From the NCBI RefSeq assembly GCF_031127805.1, contig NZ_JARXHW010000006.1, positions 83,429 through 147,428 of the forward strand: a DNA stretch of 64,000 nt. The letters run 5' to 3'. Below are positions 8,541 to 17,109 of this stretch, piece after piece. Origin of the DNA: Thalassobacterium maritimum (lineage in GTDB: Bacteria; Verrucomicrobiota; Verrucomicrobiia; Opitutales; Coraliomargaritaceae). A program made the translations under genes and the position numbers. A model generated the notes under the pieces. It did not search any database. It had not been told where the DNA came from and saw only the letters and a program-made list of their open reading frames with translations. Numbering within the stretch: the first letter of the stretch is position 1; each line of letters begins with the position of its first letter.

Positions 8541-9938
8541 TTAATGACTAGACTGTCGGAATTGAGAGAAGCAAGAGGCAGGTGCTTCTGTGGGCAGAGT
8601 GGCCACCCAGCTCTGAATTTTATCTGAGAGCAAGTCTACTAGCTCTGGGTGCTCGGCTGCGACGTCATGCGCTTCTGCCCAGTCAGTTTCGATATTGTAG
8701 AGTTCCGCTTTGCCTAGTTTCTCGTTGAGTAAGAGCTTCCACTTACCGTAGCGAATACCATGATTCGGCCAAACAATTGGGTGCTCACGAGCAGGTGCCC
8801 ATTCCCAATAAATGGGCTTCGAACGCTTAAAAGCTTTGCCCTGCAATGCCGTTCGGATATCCACGCCATCACCTTGGTAGCCTGCTGGAGCGTCGACTCC
8901 TGCGAGGGCCAAAAAGGTCGGCAATAGATCCACAGCCGTGATCACTGAGTCACGGTCCACTGCTCCGGCGGGGATCACTCCTGGCCAGCGCGCGATAAAG
9001 GGTACACGAACCCCACCGGCATAGAGCGAGCGCTTCTGTCCTTTTAAGCCTCCGGTCTCACCAACGGAAAAATAAGTGCCAAGCCCTGGCCCCGTCGAAG
9101 CATCGTCCGATTCACGTGTCTTTCCTGTCCACTCAGGACCATTGTCAGAGGAAAAAATCACCAGGGTATTTTCATCCAAGCCGAGCTCCTGTAAAGTATC
9201 TAATATTAATCCGACGCCGGCATCGCCCTCAGCGATCACCGCCGCATATACCTGCTGTTGTTCATCTAAGCTTTCAAACTGCTCCAGATACTTGGATAAT
9301 GGATAATGCGGTGTGTGTGTTTCGTGCAGCCAGAGGTTAATAAAAAAGGGCTGATGCTGGTGGCGACGAATAAAATCCACTGCACGTGGGCATGTCGCAG
9401 ATGTGGCCATTTGCTCCTCGGCATTACTCGGTAGATTAAAAGCGCCGTATTCATCATAGCCATACGCGAGTGGCAAGGGGGCATCCGGGACCTGATCGTT
9501 CGATAAATGCCATTTACCGAAATGAGCCGTCGCATAACCTGCAGCTTGCAACATACGCGGCAACATCGGCGCCTCTGGATTCAACCAATCTGGCATGCCC
9601 GCTCGTTGGTGGTGCTCAATTGTTGAAAAGTGTTGATGCACACTGTTGCGGGCGGGGAATTGGCCCGTCATCACCGCCGTGCGACTCGGCGAGCAGACCG
9701 AGTGATTCACTGTGAAATTTTGAAAGTCGATCCCCTCGCCTGCCATGGCATCGAGGCGTGGTGTCTCGCAAAACGTGCTGCCGTGAATGCCCAGATCCCC
9801 ATAGCCCCAGTCGTCCGCAAAGATGAATATGATATTTGGCTGACGCGAGCGCGCAGTCGTGCTTGCACAAATGCTATGCAAAAGCCCAAATAGAAATAAA
9901 CATATGTAAGTTAAATATGCGTATCGTTGAACCGTCAT
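8541..9938 (-). CDS. Secreted formylglycine sulfatase (S1 family)
   Basis: A 465-aa arylsulfatase-type enzyme with a signal peptide (hydrophobic core about residues 10-26, cleavage near Ala-Ser-Thr), so it acts in the periplasm or outside. The metal-binding start FADDWGYGDLG (Asp42, Asp43) and the sulfatase signature CSPSR at 82-86 are intact. Cys82 should be converted to formylglycine, followed by TAVMTGQFPARNS. HFGKWHLSN and SSDNGPEWTG complete the active site. It removes sulfate esters from a carbohydrate; subfamily and linkage cannot be judged by eye. It is the last gene of the minus-strand operon starting with the symporter, 58 bases after the lipoprotein gene, so it probably desulfates the same glycan attacked by the GH95 enzyme. 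Confidence 0.93.
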   Translation of the reverse strand: MTVQRYAYLTYICLFLFGLLHSICASTTARSRQPNIIFIFADDWGYGDLGIHGSTFCETPRLDAMAGEGIDFQNFTVNHSVCSPSRTAVMTGQFPARNSVHQHFSTIEHHQRAGMPDWLNPEAPMLPRMLQAAGYATAHFGKWHLSNDQVPDAPLPLAYGYDEYGAFNLPSNAEEQMATSATCPRAVDFIRRHQHQPFFINLWLHETHTPHYPLSKYLEQFESLDEQQQVYAAVIAEGDAGVGLILDTLQELGLDENTLVIFSSDNGPEWTGKTRESDDASTGPGLGTYFSVGETGGLKGQKRSLYAGGVRVPFIARWPGVIPAGAVDRDSVITAVDLLPTFLALAGVDAPAGYQGDGVDIRTALQGKAFKRSKPIYWEWAPAREHPIVWPNHGIRYGKWKLLLNEKLGKAELYNIETDWAEAHDVAAEHPELVDLLSDKIQSWVATLPTEAPASCFSQFRQSSH

Positions 9939-9996
9939 GGGGCATGGAATTTAAATTAGATGAGCGTATGAGACTTCTCAACCTCCGTCCAGGAAA

Positions 9997-12483
9997 CTAC
10001 TGTTGCATCAGCATAAACTTGCGCTCCCGAACCCCCTCAGGGAAGACTAAGGATAGGACTGCAGTCCAACTTTGTGTGCTGGGATCGTAGTTGACTTGTG
10101 GATCTTTTTCGACGGTGAAACGTGCGCCCAATGCGAGTGCCCCACCTTCAAACTGCTCCGCAATTTGCCAGCTTCCGGGCTGTCCTAATCCGGTGATGCG
10201 AACCGTGTCCATCGAAGATAGACTCTCGACGGTGAACGACTGCGAACTCCCAGCGGACTGCACGGCATAGGTGGCTGGAAAGACTTGGGCTTGGCCGTTG
10301 ATTTTGATTTGTTGTTGCTTGGCCTCATAGGCGGTTAGCTGCCAACTATCGGCGGACGCGCTGAGACGTTCGCGCAAGCCGGCATTGGATCCGTAGTAAG
10401 AATCCGCGGTGAGTGGAAAGACGTCGAGTTCGACGGTGAACTCGATGCGGTCGCCGGCCTTGAATTGCATTAGCTCGGGATCGAGTGTGAGCTCCGCATT
10501 GAGAAATGTCATAGTGCGCTCGGACTGCAACCACGGCTGCGTGAGTGTTTGCCCGGACAGGCTGGCGTTGAAAGCACGCACCACCATACCGCGATTGCCT
10601 CGCCCACGGCGTTTTGTATTGGGATCATTGTCGAAGAGACTCACCCAGGGCTGCGCATCTGATAAGCGCTGGGGCTCCATGACGCGCCCCCATTCAGCGG
10701 CAGGCGGGCTGGCGATTTCACTCAGCCCGGATTGGTCCCCCCAAGCGATCTGGCGCGATTCGACTTCGTTGTAGTAATCGCTGCCGAGTTGGAATAACGC
10801 GAGTTCACTGAAGGCAACATCTGCGAGCACATCGAGCTTCACCTTAAAATAGGAGCGATTGATTGAGTTGCTGCGTGGCAAATAAGTATCAATCTGCAAG
10901 CGCATCCGTTCATCTGCAGAACGTTCACGCACGCGCACATGTGAGAGGTTAGGCCCGATCATTTCAAACTCACGCACGGTTCCTTCCCATGTTATGAGTT
11001 TGCCTTCAGAATCTACTATCTTGGCAATATCGCCGCCGCCGACGTTAGTGGTCCAATCGTATTTCAGGTCTTTATTGGACAGCATCTCGAAGGGACGCAC
11101 ATCAGTGATGAATGCGCGTCGCATACTGCGTCCGGGCTGCAGGCACAAAGTTTCTCCCCAAGAGCCGAGCGCCATCTGAGTCCAAAAGCCGTTGTAGCCC
11201 CAACCGACAAGACTGAGCTGCGCTGCAGAGGATGCCGGCACGCCCTGCCACAGTGCATGCACGATGGCATATTGTAGCTCGACTTCAGCATACGGCGCTA
11301 ATGTTAGACGCGCGGTTTGATTGATCCATGTGCCCTCGTAGGGATAGGGCTTGTTAGGCAACGAATGCCAATTCTTACTGTTTTGAATCGGGATGCCAGT
11401 TTGTCGTCCATCCGTATCCAAAAGCATCGGCACGTAGCCCGCGATCGGATGATAATCGTGAATGAAGCGCAGCGAGATTTCTTGCGGCTGATCGGTCGGG
11501 TTTTCTAATTTAAGATCAAAGCGTGAGATACGGTCCAAATAAGCTTCGTTAAAGGCAGCACCGGTACCATTCTTCCAGTCTTGCTTGGGAATTGTCACTT
11601 CCCAAGCATCTGAAAGCTCGGAATAAGCAACAGTCGGGTCGCTGGGCGTATATTCATTGCGAGCGACTACAGCGATCTGCACCGGTGCCGGCGTAGGGAT
11701 CGGTGCCACTGCCTTATTATCCATTGACAATGCCAATACTGCGTGGGCACCTGACACTTGTATACTTTGATTCACATCCAGAGCGTCCGCACGGAGCTGA
11801 ATGGATAGCTCTGGCTGCGCGGGGACTTCCGCTTCCACAAACCATTCAAAGGTGCTACGGTCGCCCCAGGCACGAATTTCCAACCAGCTCTTAGCCGGCA
11901 GTTTGGATCCGTCGGCCGCGACGAGTTCCAAATCGTAAATCGCAACATGTTGAAACCACGGCCCACTCTCCACTATGTGAACCGGTGAAGTGTTGCCTGT
12001 TTTGGCGGACTCAGGTAGCGCGCCTCCGACAGCGCGGTAATGATGCCCATCGACTTCGGCTTCCAGCTTCAGCTCGCTGGTCGACCAGCGCGACGCCATG
12101 CCGCTGTAATCCAAGGTATCGGCGATCGGATCGTCGGCATGTGACAGCGTGAATTGCTCGATTGTCAAACCGCGTGGATCCAGCAACATGCCCCACTGTT
12201 GACTGCGAAAGGCCAATCGCGTTGAGTCTTCCCGATAGCCCTCAAGATGAATGTCCATCGGGCGAAAAACCTGCATCTGCGGCGGAAGCTCAATCCAAGA
12301 AAGATGAACCTCCTCGGCAACGGACGGCATTTGCCAAGCCTGTGCGTCAGAGAGCGCGGAACCCGCCTCGGATTGTGAACTGCACGCCGAAGCGAAAGCT
12401 CCTAACGCGATGATTGCCGCGACCACGGCGCCCCGCTTAATGGCACTGAGTCGACTCGAGACTTGCTGAGTGTCTTTGATCAT
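9997..12483 (-). CDS. Large lipoprotein of unknown function in fucosidase/sulfatase operon
   Basis: An 828-aa protein with a lipoprotein signal (VVAAIIALGAFASAC, lipid-accepting Cys34). The mature part seems all-beta, with several sandwich-like blocks rich in Trp and aromatic residues (PAKSWLEIRAWGDRSTFEWF, IRFIHDYHP, YEGTWINQTARLTLAPY). I recognise no catalytic signature of a known glycoside hydrolase or lyase. Its start is only 8 bases after the stop of the GH95 gene, so the two are cotranscribed. It could be a surface glycan-binding protein or an uncharacterised carbohydrate-active enzyme; its size and operon position favour an enzyme or binding role on the same substrate. Confidence 0.8.
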   Translation of the reverse strand: MIKDTQQVSSRLSAIKRGAVVAAIIALGAFASACSSQSEAGSALSDAQAWQMPSVAEEVHLSWIELPPQMQVFRPMDIHLEGYREDSTRLAFRSQQWGMLLDPRGLTIEQFTLSHADDPIADTLDYSGMASRWSTSELKLEAEVDGHHYRAVGGALPESAKTGNTSPVHIVESGPWFQHVAIYDLELVAADGSKLPAKSWLEIRAWGDRSTFEWFVEAEVPAQPELSIQLRADALDVNQSIQVSGAHAVLALSMDNKAVAPIPTPAPVQIAVVARNEYTPSDPTVAYSELSDAWEVTIPKQDWKNGTGAAFNEAYLDRISRFDLKLENPTDQPQEISLRFIHDYHPIAGYVPMLLDTDGRQTGIPIQNSKNWHSLPNKPYPYEGTWINQTARLTLAPYAEVELQYAIVHALWQGVPASSAAQLSLVGWGYNGFWTQMALGSWGETLCLQPGRSMRRAFITDVRPFEMLSNKDLKYDWTTNVGGGDIAKIVDSEGKLITWEGTVREFEMIGPNLSHVRVRERSADERMRLQIDTYLPRSNSINRSYFKVKLDVLADVAFSELALFQLGSDYYNEVESRQIAWGDQSGLSEIASPPAAEWGRVMEPQRLSDAQPWVSLFDNDPNTKRRGRGNRGMVVRAFNASLSGQTLTQPWLQSERTMTFLNAELTLDPELMQFKAGDRIEFTVELDVFPLTADSYYGSNAGLRERLSASADSWQLTAYEAKQQQIKINGQAQVFPATYAVQSAGSSQSFTVESLSSMDTVRITGLGQPGSWQIAEQFEGGALALGARFTVEKDPQVNYDPSTQSWTAVLSLVFPEGVRERKFMLMQQ

Positions 12484-12491
12484 GGGTATCG

Positions 12492-14918
12492 CTAATTAAC
12501 TTCAACCTCAACTTCAACCAATTGCCCGCTCTGCATGAGCCAACGATTCGTCTGAGGTTGATTTGCTTTGAGCGTCACATCAACAGAACTATCTGAATTT
12601 GGCAAATATAAGCGAACGGTTTGATCGCGATGCGAGCGCAAGCTTGCGACCAATAGAAAAGGCTCTGCTTGCCACTCCAAGTCCACATCGACTGCGGCAC
12701 GTGTGCGCATGCCAAAGACCTTGCCCGAGGCTAATTGCTCTGGCAAGGCAGGCAGCAATTTAATGAAATCGGGGCCGGACTGAACCAGCATCTCATACAC
12801 GGCAGCTGTCAGCCCCATATTGGCATCGATTTGAAAAGGCGTCGAGCGACCGAAATACCAATCCACTGAAATGCCTGAACCACGGTAATCATTGTGATAG
12901 GTAAATAAGTTCTTACCGACACAAGTCTGGACGATCGTCTCTAAACAGTCGAAAGCACTAGCACCGTCGCCCATGCGTGCGCGGATGTTGGCCATGTGAG
13001 CCAACGACCAACCAGTCTGATCCTTCAGGCCTACCGTGCCCCGCATATCCACCGCTTTTTCAAAGGCAGGGAACAACATGGGATGCGATTCCTTAGTGAC
13101 TTCATAACCGGGAAAGACTGGATAGATCTGCGATAAGTGGCGGTGCTCGTAGTTGTCTGAATAACGATGATCCAACCATTCCCGGATGGCACCATCTTCG
13201 TTAATTTCATACTCTGGCAAGCCGTCGAGCATGCACTCCCACTGCTCCCAGTGTTCACTGAACAAATCGCAGGTACGCGCACCTTTGAGCAAGTTACCCA
13301 GGAGTTCACGCGCGATGGCGACATCCATTGTAGCATTGACTGTTAAGCGTGGATGAATCGCTGTCGGCGACTCAATGGCACAGGATTCTTTGGGCCAATT
13401 TTCCGGCGATGTCGAGGGCGCGATGATCACCTTACCAGCAGCATCGTAGGTAAAGTAGTCTTCATAAAACAGCGCGACTTCACGCATAAACGGCAACAAG
13501 CGCTCTTTTAAAAAGTGCGCGTCGTTAGTGAACAAATAGTAGTCGTAAAACAACTGACAGAGCCAGCCAGCCCCCGATATCCAGTTCACGATCCAAGAGC
13601 CACCATGAGTCGAAAGGCCCGTCTCCGGAGAAGTCAGCGCGGGAATAAAAATACCGCGACAGCCATACAGCTTACGCGCATTTTCGCGATAATCTTCTAG
13701 GTTCGACTCGTAGAAATTAAAGACGCCAAGGGCCTCCTCATTCATGCCGCCGGGCAAGGCCTGCCAATAGTTCATCAGCAAGTTCTCGTTGATCATGAAA
13801 AAGCAATCCCAGGGCGGTGCATAATCACCATTCCAAATGCCTTGCAGGTTAGACGGCACGGACGATTCATCGGAGCTATTGATCAACAAATAGCGCCCGT
13901 AATCAGTCATCTTCTGTAGTAACTCCACCGGCATCGCGCCACTGTATGCATCCAAGAGCAAGCGCTCATTGGTCGCGTCGGTAGAGCCAGCGTTGAACTC
14001 AACGCGGCAAGATTCAAAACGTGGACGATGCAACGCTACGTGCGCCTGTAACAGCGCGTCGTAATCGTCCCCGAGTTCAGTGATTTCCTGCTGCAAACGC
14101 GCAATCGCAGGCTCTGCAGCTTCGTAAACGTAGACCTTTGCAAGGATCAAAACACGCTGGGCCGACGAGACCACCAGCCCCTGCCCGGACTCTGCCACCG
14201 CGAGTTCGCCATCGGTCTGCACCCGTGCCACCACGCCGTATTCCGCGCCGTCGTAATTTGGATCGGTGTAGCGACCCTGGGCGACGATCCAATCGCCATC
14301 TACTGTGACAGTGAAATCAATCTCCGGCGTGAAAGCTTCCCCGTCAAAGCGAATCGCATCCAGCATCTCATGCATCTCCAGCTTCAGCTCCCATGGGTTG
14401 AAAGCCAGACCTGAGCCTTGTTGTTCGACAACGATGCAATCATCCGCACGCGACACAAAACTGCGCCGTATCTGCGGCTGCTCAAGCCACTCCCAATATG
14501 TCATAGATTCCCCAGCTGCTAAATCTAAATAGCGCTGGTAATTCTTAAAGCGCGCCTGAGAAATACTACTAAAGCAAATATCTGCCGCCGGATGATAGAC
14601 CGCACAACGCCCCTCTTTCCCCTCTTTCTTTAGCGCATCCCAATACAATTCATTAGCGGCCAAATCTTCACCTGCTGCCATCAAACGACGACATTCCGCC
14701 AGCAAGCCTGAAAGGTCCGGCAGCTCAGGAACAATACCGCCATACCAGAGGCGCTCATGATTGATTAAAATGCGCTCTTCGCACAAGCGACCATAAGGCA
14801 TCGCACCGAGATGCCCATTGCCCAGCGGAAAGGCGTCGCGCCACCAGCCGGCAGGTTGAGCCATAGTTAAGAGCGACTTACGCGCCTGCCATTCGTTGTT
14901 AATTTTGTTTAAAGCCAT
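12492..14918 (-). CDS. GH95-family alpha-L-fucosidase/galactosidase
   Basis: This 808-aa protein matches GH95, inverting enzymes that cleave alpha-1,2-linked L-fucose or L-galactose. The N-terminal beta domain has PLGNGHLGAMPYG and WYGG. The (alpha/alpha)6 barrel carries NLQGIWN, then NENLLMNYW with Asn377 and Asn379, STSPEN with Glu506, and FQIDANMG with Asp698. These correspond by motif to the catalytic Asn/Asn/Asp and general acid Glu described for bifidobacterial AfcA. There is no signal peptide, unlike many GH95 enzymes, so the substrate is probably a small fucoside brought in by the symporter encoded 67 bases upstream. The family usually has FQIDGNFG; Ala and Met replace Gly and Phe here, which may reflect altered specificity. 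Confidence 0.92.
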   Translation of the reverse strand: MALNKINNEWQARKSLLTMAQPAGWWRDAFPLGNGHLGAMPYGRLCEERILINHERLWYGGIVPELPDLSGLLAECRRLMAAGEDLAANELYWDALKKEGKEGRCAVYHPAADICFSSISQARFKNYQRYLDLAAGESMTYWEWLEQPQIRRSFVSRADDCIVVEQQGSGLAFNPWELKLEMHEMLDAIRFDGEAFTPEIDFTVTVDGDWIVAQGRYTDPNYDGAEYGVVARVQTDGELAVAESGQGLVVSSAQRVLILAKVYVYEAAEPAIARLQQEITELGDDYDALLQAHVALHRPRFESCRVEFNAGSTDATNERLLLDAYSGAMPVELLQKMTDYGRYLLINSSDESSVPSNLQGIWNGDYAPPWDCFFMINENLLMNYWQALPGGMNEEALGVFNFYESNLEDYRENARKLYGCRGIFIPALTSPETGLSTHGGSWIVNWISGAGWLCQLFYDYYLFTNDAHFLKERLLPFMREVALFYEDYFTYDAAGKVIIAPSTSPENWPKESCAIESPTAIHPRLTVNATMDVAIARELLGNLLKGARTCDLFSEHWEQWECMLDGLPEYEINEDGAIREWLDHRYSDNYEHRHLSQIYPVFPGYEVTKESHPMLFPAFEKAVDMRGTVGLKDQTGWSLAHMANIRARMGDGASAFDCLETIVQTCVGKNLFTYHNDYRGSGISVDWYFGRSTPFQIDANMGLTAAVYEMLVQSGPDFIKLLPALPEQLASGKVFGMRTRAAVDVDLEWQAEPFLLVASLRSHRDQTVRLYLPNSDSSVDVTLKANQPQTNRWLMQSGQLVEVEVEVN

Positions 14919-14985
14919 CGCAGAGAGATAATAGTAACATTTTTTTAAATTAGAAAATCAGTGTCAGTGTCAATTCCGGAGGCGT

Positions 14986-16842
14986 CTAGGTCGATTCTTC
15001 TAGGAAGTCGCCCTCGTCCACATCATCTGCGCAGTCATTACGCGCACGAATCACAGTCAACATAATGCAGACCGCGCCCAAGACTAAGAGCCCCAAACCA
15101 AGCAGCGGTGATCCCAAGAGTAATTTACCCACGCCCACCAACAATGCGATCACCCCGACCAATGCAATAGCCCAGGAAACAAGCGTGCGTCCAATCGGCT
15201 CCTGTTCCACATAAACAACCTCCATTTGGCTGATCACAGGACGCCAGCCAAAGGCAAAGGGGCGTGCCCGCATCGCAAAGCGCTTCAATTGATCCATGTC
15301 CTCCGGCTTAGTCATCAAGGAAGCAATCACAGCGGTCAACCCCACCGTAGCGACCATCAAGAACATGCGCGCACCCACCAAATTCGGATCATTACTGAAA
15401 TGATACAAGGCTTCCCCTGTCGCCGGATCCAAGAGTCCCGTGCCAAAAAGCGAATCGGTCAATGAGTTATCAAAGGCCTTCACAAAGACCAGTAGGATCG
15501 TCATCACCCACCCCATAGCCAACGCCGCGAGTTCAGCTTTCCCCGTCGAACGCCACCAGAGCCAACGCAATACGCCCGGCACCACCCCCGCGGAGCCCAA
15601 CACGTAAGCCAGCGTAAGTAGCTGTTGAATATTCTCCGCCTTGTAAGAGATATAAGCACCCGCGACCGCCATGAACACCGTCGCAAAACGAGCAATCGTA
15701 ACATAATTTTTCTCAGTCGCATTGGGGTTCAAGAAGCGACGATATATATCGTTCACCAAATAGGACGAGCCCCAGTTAAACAGCGTACTGATGGTCGAGA
15801 TAAATGCCGCTAGCAATGCCGCCACTAACAACCCACGCAGACCGATCGGAAGAATCATCACAATCATACGCGGGTAAGCTGCACTTTGATCGGCCACATT
15901 GAGCTCCGGTAATAGAATAAGTGAGCAGAGTGCGACCAAAATCCATGGCCACGCCATCAACGAAAAATAAACCACCGTATGTAAGAGCTGCGCATAGGTA
16001 GCGTGAGCCGAGTTCTTACTGGCAAGCAAACGCTGTGCTTGGTAGCCCCCGCACAGCCCGACTCCAATCCAAAGAAAGCCAAAATAACCGATCGCATTCC
16101 AAGTCGACATCTGCCCTGCCCCCTCCCCAATCTGCGGCGCAATACTGAGCTCATTGCCCCCCCAGGTTTCCATGGCTTTCAACTGCTCCACCATCGAATC
16201 CAGACCGCCGACTGCTTTCACCGACAAAACAGCCAACAAAATGGTGCCGAGCGTCGCCAAGATAAACTGAATGAAATCGGTATACACCACACCGAACAGG
16301 CCAGAAAGTCCGCACATTAAAATTGCCATAGTGACCACCGCAATCGTCACCGCTAATTGTGATTCCGGTGGCAGGCCCACCGCTTCGCGGCCAATGGTTT
16401 CCATCGCTTTAATCACCCAAGCCGAAATTAAGGGACAAATAATAATCGCCCCCCACGCGCCGGACCAACCACGCAAAGTCTTAGCCGGCGCTCCCTCGTA
16501 GCGAGCCTCCAGAAACTCAATATCCGTAACAAAGGCCATGCGACGCCATTTGCGCCCGAAATAAACCGCCGCTAAAGTACCGCCGATCAAAGGTGCCCAA
16601 AACTGCCAAATGTAGTGCACTCCGTGACTCCGCACCAGCGCACTCACCCACAGAGGCGTGTCCGCAGCGAAACTCGTCGCAATCATCGACGTGCCCCCGA
16701 TATACCAAGGCAAGGAGCGACCGGAAACAAAGAAAGAATCCATGTCCTCGCCCCCCTTCTTAGTGAAATACAAACCGACACCGATCAAAGAAAGCATGAT
16801 CGCGCCAATTACAAGATAGTCTAGGAATTCAAGGGAATACAT
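14986..16842 (-). CDS. Sodium:solute symporter (SSS family), probable sugar importer
   Basis: A 618-aa inner-membrane protein with about 13-15 predicted helices. The N-terminal block (DYLVIGAIMLSLIGVGLYFTKK, then DSFFVSGRSLPWYIGGTSM and ATSFAADTPLWVSALV) is typical of SSS transporters of the SglT fold. ARYEGAPAKTLRGW and the central INWG/FNWGSSYLVNDIYRRF segments also fit. The C-terminus (about 545-600) has two further helices and a short acidic tail. First gene of the operon symporter-GH95-lipoprotein-sulfatase, it likely imports a mono- or oligosaccharide released outside, using the Na+ gradient. A palindromic ATGTTA-type site lies 15 bases before the start codon and a promoter/terminator pair lies further upstream. 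Confidence 0.9.
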   Translation of the reverse strand: MYSLEFLDYLVIGAIMLSLIGVGLYFTKKGGEDMDSFFVSGRSLPWYIGGTSMIATSFAADTPLWVSALVRSHGVHYIWQFWAPLIGGTLAAVYFGRKWRRMAFVTDIEFLEARYEGAPAKTLRGWSGAWGAIIICPLISAWVIKAMETIGREAVGLPPESQLAVTIAVVTMAILMCGLSGLFGVVYTDFIQFILATLGTILLAVLSVKAVGGLDSMVEQLKAMETWGGNELSIAPQIGEGAGQMSTWNAIGYFGFLWIGVGLCGGYQAQRLLASKNSAHATYAQLLHTVVYFSLMAWPWILVALCSLILLPELNVADQSAAYPRMIVMILPIGLRGLLVAALLAAFISTISTLFNWGSSYLVNDIYRRFLNPNATEKNYVTIARFATVFMAVAGAYISYKAENIQQLLTLAYVLGSAGVVPGVLRWLWWRSTGKAELAALAMGWVMTILLVFVKAFDNSLTDSLFGTGLLDPATGEALYHFSNDPNLVGARMFLMVATVGLTAVIASLMTKPEDMDQLKRFAMRARPFAFGWRPVISQMEVVYVEQEPIGRTLVSWAIALVGVIALLVGVGKLLLGSPLLGLGLLVLGAVCIMLTVIRARNDCADDVDEGDFLEEST

Positions 16843-16857
16843 AATATTGAGGTATTA

Positions 16858-16874
16858 ATGTTAATACTAAACAT
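16858..16874 (-). promoter_or_regulatory. Putative LacI-type operator before the symporter operon
   Basis: The sequence atgttaatactaaacat is an imperfect inverted repeat with arms ATGTT/AACAT. It shares ATGTTAATAC with the site at 19553-19562 before the LacI-type gene. It lies 15 bases upstream of the symporter start, a position suited to repression. Confidence 0.55.
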
Positions 16875-16940
16875 AAGGACTATGATCGATACAAATCGCA
16901 AGAAATTATTGGCAAACAATAGAGGCAGCGCTCCACATAT

Positions 16941-16972
16941 AAAAAAAAGGCCGCATCCCCCACGATGCGACC
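16941..16972 (-). terminator. Intrinsic terminator upstream of the symporter gene
   Basis: On the minus strand, stem GGTCGCAT / ATGCGGCC with loop CGTGGGGG is followed by eight U. The single G-U pair would be a C-A mismatch on the plus strand, so it works leftward. No minus-strand gene ends here; it lies about 100 bases before the symporter start. It must therefore end a short leader or small RNA. Confidence 0.75.
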
Positions 16973-17016
16973 TTAACCATGATACTAGAACCCTTCGTAT
17001 AACATGGAAGCCACAC

Positions 17017-17044
17017 TTTATAGACAAAATGAACTTTACGTCAA
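17017..17044 (-). promoter_or_regulatory. Sigma70-like promoter facing the terminator at 16941-16972
   Basis: On the minus strand TTGACG (17039-17044) and TATAAA (17017-17022) are separated by 16 bases. Transcription would begin near 17010 and reach the terminator after about 70 bases. The RNA between contains the near-palindrome CCATG...CATGG (about 16977-17007). Confidence 0.5.
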
Positions 17045-17051
17045 CCACAAA

Positions 17052-17099
17052 GTGTTAATACTATCATTTAAGGCAAATTTGCTCCACACTTTTTAATAC
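17052..17099. promoter_or_regulatory. Two TTAATAC boxes in the divergent symporter/sulfatase region
   Basis: GTGTTAATAC at 17052-17061 and TTTTAATAC at 17091-17099 repeat the core seen at 16858 and 19553. The second ends 10 bases before the sulfatase start at 17110. The first lies directly upstream of the leftward -35 box. Confidence 0.45.
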
Positions 17100-17109
17100 T
17101 GCGCAAGAA

